Shown here piece after piece: positions 1 through 10,957 of a stretch of DNA of 64,000 nucleotides (its first letter is position 1; every line of letters begins with the position of its first letter). The notes under the pieces are model-generated. The model saw only the letters and a program-made list of their open reading frames with translations. It ran no database searches and had not been told where the DNA came from. This stretch comes from Ipomoea triloba (lineage: Eukaryota > Streptophyta > Magnoliopsida > Solanales > Convolvulaceae), in contig NC_044925.1 in NCBI RefSeq assembly GCF_003576645.1, positions 7,721,482 to 7,785,481 on the forward strand, in the 5' to 3' direction. A program made the position numbers and the translations under genes.

Positions 1-62
<62 letters not shown>
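1..62. repeat. (TA)n microsatellite
   Basis: Uninterrupted AT dinucleotide run at the window edge, probably continuing upstream. It is followed by degenerate atac/atat sequence to about 90. Confidence 0.97.
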
Positions 63-69
<7 letters not shown>

Positions 70-184
70 TACATACATATATACATATTTTCCTAATTTA
101 TAAAAATCATAAATAATGATATATAAAATCTCTAAAGTTCCAGCACCGCATACGTACATCTACACATTAGCTATTAAATAAGCA

Positions 185-361
185 ATTATTTGCTGGAATT
201 CAAACAATGATAGCATTAGAAAACATAATTGATCCAAAACATATCTTCAATCGCACTATATAATATTTGATGTTATAATTTATATAATTATATATCGATC
301 CAAATATTCTTAATATATTATAACAAATCCATTCCGTGCACCGCACGGGTGAAAATACTAG
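185..361 (+). mobile_element. Helitron-like 3' terminus
   Basis: A perfect 6-bp hairpin, ccgtgc-acc-gcacgg (334-348), is followed nine bases later by CTAG (358-361) and then T. That is the 3' signature of plant Helitrons, which end in CTRR and insert before T. The preceding 150 bp recurs inverted near 18337-18500 and direct near 29430-29590, so this is a dispersed family. The 5' end lies outside the window. No Rep/helicase coding is visible. Confidence 0.6.
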
Positions 362-371
362 TAATAACAAT

Positions 372-1018
372 AACAATAACACTAATAAGTAAGGGCATAT
401 TGTCATTTCATCCCTTTATTCCTTTCCATGAAGCACCGAATTGCAATTCATGTGTTATACCCATGAATTGACACATGAATTGCAATTCAGCCAATGAAGG
501 AAATTGTAATTCAGTGAAATTGCAATTTCCTCCAACCAAACAACGTAATTGAGGGAATAAAATAATTACAATTCAATTACAACGAAATTACGCCAACCAA
601 ATGGCCTGTAAAGGCTTTCACAAATAATTTGGTTTTGTAGGCATTATTAAATTTTTTGTTAAATCATGAGTTATCTTGAGTAAATCCTAACTATATGAGG
701 GACGTACTATATGAGGGACGTTTAAGTCCGTACCAAACTTAAAATTTAACAATTAAGCATTATACTCTGTAATATAAATAGAATTACAATTCATTATGGA
801 TGCATATCCATTAGGTGACCATATAACAAAAATTGTTAGTGTGTCAATGAGGAACCGAGAGGTTAATTGGGAAAAAATGATGGTAAATGCATTCTCAATG
901 TATGCTTATTAATGGTGATATTTTATCCCATCACTATTTGCTTTCATCTATGAAAGAAATAATGAAAGGTCGCAATAAGAAATAATGAAAGGTCGCAATA
1001 AGAAATAATTTTGATTAA
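372..1018. repeat. Diverged copy of NBS-LRR 3' flanking DNA
   Basis: This stretch matches the DNA downstream of the resistance gene at 13668 (compare 9722-10272 and 13002-13552) over several hundred bases with many small changes and indels. Shared landmarks are the cattcagccaa, tatgagggac and aaccgagaggtt blocks. No LRR coding sequence follows it here. It is probably the leftover flank of another cluster member that has been lost. There is no gene within it. Confidence 0.75.
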
Positions 1019-1204
1019 TTATTGTGTATTATTGTATATACTAGGTATTAATATTGTGATGGTTGAATTAAAAAAATTGTGTATTATGCATATCTATATA
1101 CTTGCTATTATACGTTTTATATGTAAATAGCTAGTTTTAATTAGTATTTTAAAATTTAAATTATTTAGTTAGTTTTAGTTGGTAAAATATTTAATTAGTT
1201 TTTG

Positions 1205-1555
1205 GTAGTATTTTAAATTTTCAATTATTGAACTTGAGCCTATAAAGTGTCCAATAAGTAATAAGAAGCTAAGTAATTATAAACAATTCAAATAAATCAA
1301 ATAATTATCAATAAAGTATATAATTAAAATTAACAAAGTGTCCAATAAATAAGAAATAATTATCAAATTCAAGTATATAAGTAAATACTCAATAAAGTAT
1401 ATAACCAAAATTAACAAAGTGTCCAATAAATTTTTAATTAGTTTTTTATAGTATTTTAAATTTCCAATTATTGAACTTGAGCCTATAAAGTGTCCAATAA
1501 ATAATAAGAAGCTAAGTAATTATAAAAAATTCAAGTAAATCAAATACTTGCCATC
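1205..1555. repeat. Direct duplication of about 95 bp, 244 bp apart
   Basis: The block containing cttgagcctataaagtgtcc at 1218-1310 recurs at 1462-1550 with few changes, and the sequence between is also partly repetitive. The whole 1019-1555 interval is AT-rich and shows no coding signal. Confidence 0.7.
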
Positions 1556-2385
1556 GGTGAGAAGAGTGTCATCATGTGTTAGTTTTGAATTGTGAGCCAT
1601 CGGGGTGTTGGCAGGTTTGTAGCCCAGAAAACCAGCTTCATCTAAAATTTCCAGAGCATACTTGCGTCGACACAAGTTGAGTCATTTTTCTGTTGTGTGT
1701 GCCCCAATCCCCAAGAAGTAGCCAAGAGTGCCTAAGTCCTTGATTTTAAAAGTGTTGTCCAGGAATAGCTTCAACTCTTGGATTAGATCAAATCTGGCAC
1801 TTGCCACCAAGATATCATCAACATAAGCCAACAGAGCTATAAAGTTTTCAGCATCTCCTTTGGTGAATAGTGACGGATCGGCTTTGGATTGTTTAAAGCC
1901 GATGTGAGATAAAAGCAGCAGTAAGTTTCGAATTCCATTGCCGGCTAGCTTGCTTGAGCCCATATAATGATCTTAACAGTCTGCATGCTTGATTTGAATT
2001 CTCATTTTGAAAGCCCGGTGGAAGAACCATATTAAACTTCTTCATTGAGATCACCGTAAAGGAAGGCATTGTTGATGTCCAATTGATGAATGTGCCAGGC
2101 CTTTGAAGTAGCCACTCTCAGAAATGTACGAATGGTCGTGATTCTTGCTGGGGAGAATGTCTCAAGATAATCCACACTAAGCTGTTGAGTATACCCTTTC
2201 ACCACAAGTCTTGCCTTGTGTCTTTCTATTGTGCCATCAGATTTCAGTTTGGTTTTGAATACCCACTTGCATCCAATGGGAATCTTTTCGAGAGGGAGAT
2301 CGGTTAGTTCCCAGGTACTATTGTTTTCAAGGGCTTGTATTTCTGCAGTCATTGCCTTCTGCCAGCATTCTACATCCAAGGGCTT
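1556..2385 (-). pseudogene. Copia reverse transcriptase pseudogene
   Basis: The polymerase that copies element RNA to DNA. Fragments in order on the minus strand: [15 protein letters not shown] and [14 protein letters not shown] (fingers), [16 protein letters not shown] with a conserved catalytic Asp, then after a one-base frameshift near 2035 VLPPGF and SLYGLKQASRQW, another frameshift near 1920, then LLAYVDDILVAS with the YVDD catalytic motif, GYFLGI, a stop near 1682, and YALEILDEAGFLGYKP. The RNase H domain is missing. The frameshifts and stop show a dead copy. Confidence 0.88.
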
Positions 2386-3360
2386 GTACTGCCATTGTCA
2401 TTGTTTCCAAAAGTAGAAGCTGCCATCATAGCCTGCTGTTTCCCTTTGGATTTGTAACCGGACACCCAGCTGGGGGGAAAACCGTGTTTCTTATAACATT
2501 TTTCAATTGTGTGTCCTGTCATATCGCAGTACGTACATTTTGCGGTCTTATTTCCACCATTGAAATTGTTCTTTTTGCCATTATAGTGATTGAAAGCTGC
2601 TGCTATGATGTCCTCTGTATTTCCTTGATTAGTCTGAACAGCATTGGTGTGGTTAAGTTCCAAGCCATTCATACTCAGATTCACAAAGTTCATTTGTCTT
2701 TCAGTTTTCTCTGCCATTACGAACACTTTGTGCATGTCCGGTAGTGGATCAAGAACAAGAACTACAGATTTCAGGGCGTTATATTCTTCATTCAGACCTT
2801 GGAGAAACCTAATAACCTGATCGACCTCACGTTCGCTCCTTATTTCATCAAGAAGATCACAAGAACACCGTGGATCGCACCTACAGATTGGTAGAGGTCT
2901 GAGCTCGTTCATCTGCTCCCAGAGTGTGCGGCACTTCGTGAAGTAATCGTTCACTAACAGATTACCTTGTTTCAAAGCATAAATCGCAGTTTGTAAAGAA
3001 GAAATTCGCTGAGCATCTCTTTGATCGAATCTCTTCTTTAGATCATTACATACCTCCTTGGCTGTGTCCATATGCATAAGGGACTGTGCGATTGACGGAT
3101 GAACAGATTTCATGATCCAACCACAGATCATTAGATTGCACCGCCTCCAAGCGGCGTGTTGGTTGTGCGATTTGTCTGGCGTAACTATGCTACCATTGAC
3201 GATCGTTCATTTGTTCTTCACCTCCAATGCATTTCGCATGGAGATACTCTAGGTGCCATAATTCCCGTTGCCTGTGAGGGGAGGGCTAACAAGAGTGGCA
3301 TTCGCATTCTCATTGCTACTCAGGAAGAACGGATTCTCGATATCATCCGCATTGCTATTT
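2386..3360 (-). pseudogene. Copia gag pseudogene (UBN2-type with zinc knuckle)
   Basis: Gag packages element RNA in virus-like particles. On the minus strand the N-terminal part reads NADDIENPFFL, then TGNGNYGT, then a stop (TAG at 3249-3251) where the family has Trp, then RNALEVKNK, then a second stop (TGA, 3207-3209), then TIVNGSIVTPDKSHNQHAAW. The middle, ICGWIMKSVHPSIAQSLMH, is typical of copia gag. A CCHC zinc knuckle (CTYCDMTGHTIEKC) lies near the C-terminus, followed by YKKHGFPPSW. The frame from 3131 to about 2385 is open. Two nonsense changes near the N-terminus make it non-functional. Confidence 0.88.
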
Positions 3361-3478
3361 CTCTGTGGCGTTAAGCTCCTCTGCTGATTGACTGTTGGAG
3401 CTGGTGATCGATCGAGTGGAGTTCTCTAGTTGGATTCCACGGTGCCGGAGACGGTAACCGCGTAACTTCCCGGTCGCC

Positions 3479-3490
3479 GCTCTGATACCA
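3479..3490 (-). other. Primer-binding site (initiator Met-tRNA)
   Basis: The minus strand reads TGGTATCAGAGC, the standard plant copia primer-binding site complementary to the 3' end of initiator Met-tRNA. It fixes the inner edge of the 5' LTR at about 3491. Confidence 0.88.
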
Positions 3491-3708
3491 TAACGCAAAG
3501 TAAAGTAAGAGCAAGAAGGAAGAAGAAGATTGGCTGAATATTGCAGTTGGTTTTCATTGTGTTTCAACACGTGTATATAGAGGTTTATATAGGTGATATG
3601 TGACGGTTGCAACTGATTCTAGAGATTACAAGAATACCCTCAATTATTTTGCTCATTTCCCTTATTGTCCAATAATGTCATCAAGGAGGCAACTTCGCAA
3701 GGAGAAAG

Positions 3709-3966
3709 GAAATTAAAGGCTGTTACAAAGGAACCAACAAACCTGCGGGTGGAGGAGCAGTTCTTAGAGACAAGGCTGGAGGTTGGGTTGAGGGGTGCAG
3801 TTTCTCCTTCACAACAAGCAACGCTATGGAGGCGATGGTGAACGCTATCAGTGATTCAAAGCTTTGGATAGGGCCTAGGGGACTGCAGTGGATTCAAATG
3901 AAACGGATGGTAAACCTTGAAATTCAAAGCGACTGCAAGGAGATGGTGAACGCTAGCAGGGCCTGG
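3709..3966 (+). pseudogene. RNase H-like fragment of a LINE-type element
   Basis: An open frame reads GCYKGTNKPAGGGAVLRD, GGWVEGCSFSF, NAMEAMVNAISDS and then EIQSDCKEMVNASRAW. This is the RVT_3 ribonuclease H-like fold found at the C-terminus of plant non-LTR retrotransposon polyproteins: a glycine-rich strand, an acidic AMEA helix and a SDC strand. The block around 3860-3900 looks partly duplicated or scrambled. No upstream polymerase is present, so it is an isolated fragment. A domesticated RNase H gene is less likely because no start or full domain is visible. Confidence 0.65.
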
Positions 3967-5918
3967 TCGTCTTTTGTTTCACCCTTGGGTTCCAATTTTA
4001 CACAAAAATTTAAAAAAAATTACAATTTTTTTTAAAAAGACATATAACGTCTATTTTTTTTTTCACAAAACCGACTTATATGTCATTAAAATAAATAAAT
4101 ATATATATATATATACAATGTCGGTTTTACAGTATACCCGACACCATAACACTATAATTTTTTTAAAAAAAGAAATAAATATAGGCCCTGTTTGGTAAAT
4201 GGCTATTAGCTTATTGGGTTGGCTGTTTGAGTTAGAATATATGATTTGTTGATAACATTAGCTTATTGCAGAAAGTTGTTTGATAAATTAGCTGTTAGCT
4301 GATAGCTGTTTGGTATAATTTCTTTTCTCAAAAAGCTAATTGAAAAGGCTACTTTGAGTAGCTTTTTGACTTTTAGCATTTTGGAGTTACAAAAATCTTA
4401 TTAACCAAACACTTATATTGATTTAATAAGTCAAGATTGGCTGATAGGCTGATTATTTACCAAACATGGTCATAGTATACAACGTGGGTTGTGTAATAAA
4501 CAGACGTTGTAAACATTTTTAAAAATTAAAAGAAATTAATAACTATACGACGTCATTCTAGTATAACTGATATCGTATAGTTATAAGTATTTTCTTTTAT
4601 TTAGGCAACGACATTGGTTCTACAACCACCAACCATTACCATCGTCTCTTCTCCTTGTCACCACAGCCACCATTGTAGCGCCATTACCATACGCCTTCAC
4701 CTCCGTCAACCGCACACGCCACTGCCAACACCACCGCACGCCTCCGCCGCCTGGCAAATCATTTTTTCAATATTTATTTATTTATTTCGAATTTTATTTT
4801 ATTTATTTCGAATTTTAGTTTATTTGTTTATTTTATTTATTTCAAATTTTATTTTATTTGTTTATTTTATTTATTTCAAATTTAAGTTAAAATTTTGATA
4901 TTATATATTAATATGTTGATTTGGGGTTATTTTCGAATCTTATTAAATATGGAAAATCTTCTAATAATCCATTATGTTCACATGCATATCTCATTTCTAC
5001 CATAACAAGGTTTAAGTTAACAAAATATCTACTTTTTTGAGTACTAACAAAAATATATACTTAATAATCAAATTAAATAAAAATATAATAATAACACGCT
5101 AATAAGTGAATATTAAAGAGTGATTTTAGTGTATGTGTATATGTATATATATTAAACCATTTAATGATATTATTATTATTTTCAAATAATGTTTTGTTAA
5201 GCAAAACAATAATTAAAAAAAGAAATAAAAAAATTATTAAATTGATCAATCTTGTGGTTAAATGATTTTAGTTTAAATAATAAACTTTCAGCTTTCCCTT
5301 GTGCATCCGGTGATTGGCTACACTGTGGTTTATGATTATTTATGTTTAACTAATTTAGTTGATGGTCTAAGTTGTTTATTGAGATTCATTGTAATATTTA
5401 TTAGTTTGATCAATTATGAGATTTTGAATATCAAATTGTTGGACAGGTTCTGAAAATTGATGTGAATTGTAAAATTGTACAAGTTTGGGTGGGAAATCAA
5501 AATATATAATTAATAAATTTTAAAAAAACAACAAATGACTTTGGTTTTTTAAGAAAATCGACGTCGTATATTAAATTTTAAAAAAATAAAAAACATAAAC
5601 GACGACGTCGTTTATTTTATTTTTATTATTAAAAAAAGCATACGACATTGGTTTTTAAGAAAAATCGACGTCGTATGCTAATTTATTTTTTAAAAAAAAT
5701 TATACGACGTCAGTTTTTACTAAAACCCGACATCGTTTCTTAATTTTAAAAATTTGTAAACAATATACAATGTCTATTGTTTTTATAAAAAACTAACGTC
5801 GCATATTAATTTTAAAAAAATTAAAGAATATACGTCAGTTTTTTTAACCAACATCATATCATTTATTTACTACGTCAACAGTATCAACGTTGACAAAAAA
5901 CCAATGTTAAAAGTAGGG
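3967..5918. repeat. Region of ACGTCG-type subterminal repeats; no gene
   Basis: Both sides of this stretch (4030-4130, 4480-4600, 5530-5900) carry short degenerate repeats of the form ACGACGTCGRTTTT in both orientations. Such repeats are typical of the subterminal zones of CACTA transposons. The right end near 5915 could be a mutated CACTA terminus, but no clean pair of ends or target duplication was found. An open frame at 4614-4898 is mostly Phe/Tyr/Leu low complexity and is not credible. The hAT-like MITE at 4184-4471 lies inside. Confidence 0.4.
4184..4471. mobile_element. hAT-like MITE
   Basis: The left end ggccctgtttggtaaatggc and the inverted right end, gtttggtaaataatcagcc after reverse complementing, form imperfect terminal inverted repeats around a 288-bp body rich in AGCTTATT/AGCTAAT motifs. 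That is typical of small non-autonomous hAT elements in plants. The flanking 8-mers (taaatata / atagtata) match only partly, so the target duplication is unproven. Confidence 0.6.
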
Positions 5919-6406
5919 GAGGGCATTTCAGTTCGGTTTACCCGAACCGAACCGAAAAACCGATCGGTTCATGTTTTAGATGAACCGATCAGTTCGGTTG
6001 AACCGAAAAACCGAACGGTTTTTTTTTAAAATAAAAATATATTAATATTAATAAAAATATATATAATATATAATAATATTAATTATATATGATAGTTTTG
6101 GTGTTATATAACACTATTACCAGTGTTATATAATAATAAATATATATAATATATAAACTATTAATAAAATAATACTCCGCAATAAGTTTATTAATAATAT
6201 TAATAAAATAATACGTCCGAAAAGTAAGAAATATTGAAATTTGAGGGCCGTAAACCGAACCGAGACCGAACCAAAATAAATCCGAACCGTTTCAAAACCG
6301 AACCGAAACCGAACCGAACTTTAATGTTAAACCGAATGGTTTCATTTTTTCTAAAACCGAAACCGAAATAAACCGAACTAAAAACCAAAATACCCACTCC
6401 TAGTTA
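5919..6406. mobile_element. CCGAACCG-rich inverted-repeat element
   Basis: Dense ccgaaccg/cggttcgg motifs occupy both ends (5930-6020 and 6245-6390) around an AT-rich core. The ends are imperfect inverted repeats: gggcatttcagttcggttta against gggtattttggttttt followed by agttcggttta. It resembles a widespread type of short plant interspersed repeat. It has no coding capacity. Confidence 0.5.
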
Positions 6407-6480
6407 AAAGTGCCAAAAATTTAACGTTAAAAGCATTATTTGTAGTATTGTAAGTTTGGAATGGGTGTGAGTTTTATATA

Positions 6481-6797
6481 GATCACCCGAGAAAATTGTA
6501 GTTTATGTCCCTCCATAATATGTCAATTTATCAATGTTACCCCTGAATTATTAGTGGTGTAAATGGTGCCCCTCAATTTTTAAAACGATACATATATTGC
6601 CCCTCCCAAGTGTAAATATTGCCCATCAATTTTCAAAATAGTACATATATTGCCCCTCCCATACGGTACGGGAGGGGCAATATGTGTAACGTTTTGAAAA
6701 TTGGGGGGCAACATTTACACCACTAATAATTCAGGGGTAACATTGATAATTGACATGTTATGGAGGAGCATAAATTACAATTTTCAATTCCCTAGAT
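6481..6797. mobile_element. Fold-back MITE
   Basis: The two halves are reverse complements over about 150 bp. Shared blocks are acccctgaattattagtggt, tgtcaatt, cctccata and attgcccctccc, meeting at a short turn, atacggtacgggag, near 6661-6672. The arms have several mismatches. The outer ends carry tagatcac / tagatcactc, which may be a degenerate target duplication. A single transcript would form one long hairpin. Confidence 0.7.
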
Positions 6798-8330
6798 CAC
6801 TCAAGTAAAATTTGAAAAAAAAAAAATCAATGTTTGAACTTTAAACTTTAGTTTTCAATGAATGAAATGTATTTGAAATGTAACAGAGTCAGTAGTACTA
6901 AAAAAAATGTATTTGAAATTTTGATGAACATTTATCCACCTTTGACGTGATGTTTTATAGTGGTGTGAAGGTACGGTGGATGGAAAGGTAGATCAGAAAT
7001 GAAATCCCCGAATGTCGTTCTCTAAGGGTGGTAAATTTGGAAGCAAAGAGAGATCCTAGTGAGTTAACAAGGGAATTATTCAAGCTTATCACTTACGAAA
7101 TTCAAAGTGAGCATTGTGTAACAAAGTAAACGAGAGAAAGAGTGCAAGAGTAAAGGAAAGTAAGCAAGTAGAAATCAAGTAGAGAGAAACGGGTGTAGGA
7201 TTGCTCCTTCGAATTCGTTGCAAATCTGCATTTTAGTGTCTAAGATAGGAGTTGTGAGATTGTGAATCTTGTATTTCAAGAGAAGTGTTTAGCAATGTCA
7301 TAGCCATTTCGGTTTCTACGGCCTATCATAGGGCAATGTAGCACTCGAGTGTCAACATTCCTCTATGAGTCAATTCAACAAACACGTAGTCTACACTTTA
7401 TCCTAGGCTACGCCCTCCCGGATCCAAGACGGGGATTGCCAATGGAATTAAGCTAAGGCTATCTCACACTAACAATATCTTATCTAGAGTGATGAATTCT
7501 AGGATATTCATGAAGTCGGCCCTACTCCAATAATTCAATACAAATCATCCATTTCTAACATGAAATTACACAATCATTACAATCACAACTCCAAACAATC
7601 AATTCAACATCACACTTATTCATGGTCTTGGATTGCAAACACGTGAAATTGAAGACAAGCATATTGTAAGAGAAATTGGAAATAAGAAATTGAAATGAAA
7701 GATGTTACCAATCTTAAATCCAAGATGAATTGCAATCAACAATTGAGAAGAATTAGGCTCTAGATCAAAAGTGTTGTCAATACTTCCAAGCTATTTCTTC
7801 TTCTTCTTGATTTAAGAGTGTTCTTTGAGAGCTAAAAATATCTAGAGAGAGAATGAAATCTAGAAAAATGATCTAACTCCCTAATTACTACTAAAAATCT
7901 TTGATTTATAGACAAAATACTGCGCCAAAAAGTTTCACGCCCTCGGCCACGCATGTCACCACGATTGTGGCTAGCGCCACTTATTCGCCTAGGTTCTCCG
8001 CCACGATTGTGGTGAGCTACGTGGCAGAGTCTGATCCTTAGCCACGAGTCTCCACCACGACTCGTAGTCTTGCCTCTGTTGATTCCTCCTTCCCACTCTT
8101 CCCAATTCAAATTGCTTCGTTTCAAGCCCCTATACAACCTCGTTAGTCCAAGGGTCCTTCAAAGCACTTGAATGCGCATGTTTTAGAACTTTGAAACACA
8201 TTAGTACATTTCATAGATTTTTCCTCATTAATAAAATACAAGTGATTCCAAATAAGTATAGAATAACCCCAAATTGATGACCCTTAGAAGTAGCATCTTT
8301 TGGCACTTATCAACCTTAAAAAAAAAGTAA
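6798..8330. other. Retrotransposon-like noncoding remnant
   Basis: There is no credible gene. The stretch has gypsy-like untranslated character: a cctctatgagtcaattcaac block, a long AC-rich segment (7540-7640) and a GC-richer block at 7920-8140 whose minus-strand open frame (101 aa) lacks any recognisable domain. A similar arrangement is seen at 56700-57900, suggesting related non-autonomous LTR-element pieces. No LTR pair was identified. Confidence 0.35.
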
Positions 8331-9419
8331 AAAAAAAAAATTATTATGTTAGACGTAGTAATTATATTATATTAAGTGTTAGGAAAAATTACATTTTTGG
8401 TCCTCTAGTTATAAGTAGCATAGCATAAATTTAAAAAAATTTAATAACAAAATTAAATAAAATGTTAGAAAAAATATAAAGAAAAAAAGTAGAAACGAGC
8501 CATTGGTGGCAACAACCAGTTTTTATATAAAAAAAAATAATAATAAAACTACAAAAGTTTAGAGTGGCCGCTAGTAGAAGCGCCCTAGCTACACTCGCCC
8601 GTTGGGGTGAGGCGTGAGCTAGGGGTGTCAATGCGGGCCAGCCCGCCCCACCGCTGGCTTTTTATTTCGCGTGTCGACCCGCGGGTTAGGGTAATGCAAT
8701 TCTAATTCACCTCATGTGGGCTTGCGAGCTAGCTCGCAGGCCTAACTTCAACAGAAAAAAAAATTATTATATTATTATTTTATATCAAATAATTTAACCT
8801 GAATGATATTAAATTTTTTCGTGTTTAAAAATAAATTAAATGTACATTTTTTAAAATTTTAATGACATATATATATATATATAGTAGAGTTGAGGTGTGG
8901 TCGCGCCTTTCCATCCGTCGGTGCGGTTTACACCACTAGTGTTAACAAAATACACCACTCAATGTTAGAAAATGCAGAACATAAATATGCACCATTAAGG
9001 ACACATCACCAAAAAACACACCACTAGGTATGCAAATATAACCCCACATAGTGTTCAAAAATGCACAATTAGGAGTTGTGGGAGTTATGTGGGTGTTTTT
9101 GTGCATTTTCCAATCACTAGTGGTGTATATTTTTTTTTAACACTAGTGGTGTGCAAATCACACACACACACACACATATATATATATTGCTTTTTTTTTA
9201 TTTGTATATATATAATTTAGATGTCGGACTTTAGAGGATTCTAATGATATTAAAAATATAAATTTTGAATAAATATAAACACTACAATAACTAACAACTA
9301 TTAAGGGTAATTAGATTTTTAAAATAAAAATGCAATAAGCTGATATCAATAATTTGTTCAAAGTAGTTTTTCGTTTTTAGTTTATTGGCATCAATAAGCT
9401 AAGCCAAAAAACTGCTTAC
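8331..9419. other. MITE-like fragments and simple repeats; no gene
   Basis: It holds a GC-rich gtcaatgcgggccagcccg block (8625-8745), an element with repeated caccactag(t)g motifs in both orientations (8930-9150), a short (CA)n then (TA)n run near 9160-9188, and an AGCTAAG-type MITE piece at 9340-9419. No open frame in it has protein-like composition. Confidence 0.45.
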
Positions 9420-9672
9420 AAAACACTCATATTTGCTTGTTTGATTAATCAAACAACTAAAATTGGTCAAGCAAGCTAGACTTTGACTATAAATTAGGGA
9501 TAACATGGTGTTTGGTTGGAATGAAGGTAATTAGAGGGAAAATGAAATGTAATTCGGTGAAAAAAGAATAAGGTTGGAATAAAGTAAGAATTCAAATTAC
9601 ATTGTTTGGTAGGGAAAAAGAATTATTGGAAATGAAAAAGAAAGAATGGTATAAAGACTAAAATGTCCTTGT

Positions 9673-9722
<50 letters not shown>

Positions 9723-10957
9723 TAAGGACATATTGTCATTTCATCGCTTTATTCATTTCTATGAAGCACCGAATTGCAATTCATGTGTTATACCCATGAA
9801 TTGCAATTCAGCCAACGAAAGGAATTGTAATTCAGTTGTATTGCAATTCCCTCCAACCAAACAACGTAATTGAAGGAGAAAATAATTACAATTCAATTAC
9901 AACAAATGGCTTGTAAAGGCTTTCACAAATAATTTAGTTTTGTACGCATTATTAAATTTTTTGTTAGATCATGAATTGTCTTGAGTAAGTCCTAACTATA
10001 TGAGGGACATTTAAGTACATACCACACTTAGACGTTATCAATTAAGCATTATACTCTGTAATATAAATAGAATTACAATTCATTATGGATGCATCCATTA
10101 GGTGGCCATATAACAAAAATTGTTAGTGTGTCAAAGAGGAACCGAGAGGTTGGGAAAAAAATGAAGGTAAATGCATTCTCAATGTATGCTTATATATTAA
10201 TGATGATATTTTATCCCACCACTATTTGCTTTCATCTCTAAAAGAAATAATGAAAGGTCGCAATAAGAAATCTCACACCAAGTACGGTAAATCTTTTATG
10301 ATGATTTAAAAAAGAAAAAACAATTTTCTTGTAGTACCTACATTTGACACCTGATCGGCATGTGGAGTGTCACATATTTCACTCGATCTATTCAACTTTG
10401 AGACTCGGACAATCTTTTATCTTCAAAGACTCCAGCCTACTTAATAGGTGATGTGGCACTGTCTTAAGTTTCCTGCAATCATCTAGTTCCAACTCCTTGA
10501 TGCATGGCATTATTATTGTTGTTGCTTCTTCTTTCAAGTCTTCCCACTCCTCCCACTCTCGACAGTCGTAGAACTCCAATTCCTTCAGCTTTGGAAAAGC
10601 AACACCACCTACTTCTGTTACTCCCAAAAACTCTCTCCCTACATATCTTAGCTCTCTCATGCTCCATATGGAAAGAGTCTCCAGAGATGGCAGTTTGCCT
10701 AATGGAGGCAATGATGAACAATTTCTGCACATCCGGATTTTAAGAATCCTTAGATTATGAAGGGACAGTGTAATCCAGGAAGGGAAGTGGGTTCCTCCGT
10801 ACCCATTAAATTCCAAGGTTTGCAGTTCCAGAGGTGGTTTCAGAGCATCTATTCCCACACTGACTCCCGGACAGTCATTGATCTTCAAAGACTCCAGCCT
10901 ACTTAAGAGGTGATGTGGCACTGTCTTAAGTTTCCTGCAATAACTTAGTTCCAACTC
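9420..10957. repeat. Exact 1538-bp duplicate, copy A
   Basis: Base for base, this block equals 12700-14237 (offset 3280), including the same length of the (AAT)n microsatellite at 9675-9721. It carries the last 190 codons of the resistance gene at 13668-17159 plus its 3' flank. Outside the block the sequences differ abruptly: ...ctgctta on the left and ...tctcgg on the right. Either it is a very recent duplication or an assembly error; unlike the other identical pairs here, no N marks a join. Confidence 0.95.
10388..10957 (-). pseudogene. NBS-LRR C-terminal fragment (LRR only)
   Basis: The minus-strand frame reads LELSYCRKLKTVPHHLLSRL, INDCPGVSVGIDALKPP, FPSWITLSLHNLRILKI, LPPLGKLPSLETLSI, ending CPSLKVE. 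These are the terminal leucine-rich repeats of the intact gene at 13668-17159, with identical sequence. It lacks coiled coil, NB-ARC and most LRRs. The open frame continues rightward to 11083 only because it reads into retrotransposon DNA, so the apparent Met start there is accidental. It is not a functional receptor. Confidence 0.92.

Larger units (their letters stand above)
1556..3690 (-). mobile_element. Degenerate Ty1/copia retrotransposon, internally deleted
   Basis: Read on the minus strand, the order is an LTR-like end (about 3491-3690), a primer-binding site complementary to initiator Met-tRNA (3479-3490), gag (3360-2386) and reverse transcriptase (2385-1556). Protease and integrase, normally between gag and RT, are absent: gag runs directly into RT near 2380. 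RT stops being recognisable at about 1556 and no 3' LTR was found, so the 3' side is also lost. Several stops and frameshifts show that it is dead. The outer boundary at about 3690 is an estimate. Confidence 0.85.

Noticed and set aside
4614..4898. 94-codon frame with apparent hydrophobic C-terminus
   Set aside because: It is made of ttatttattt repeats giving Phe/Tyr/Leu runs and lies within transposon-like DNA.
7832..8137. 101-codon minus-strand frame with RGG-like segments
   Set aside because: The Arg/Gly content comes from a GC-rich repeat block within retrotransposon-like sequence. No domain or start support.
10504..10743. Leu-rich plus-strand frames opposite the LRR genes (also 13784-14023, 59863-60108, 60295-60900)
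   Set aside because: These are antisense shadows of LRR coding sequence; they repeat wherever the LRR module repeats.
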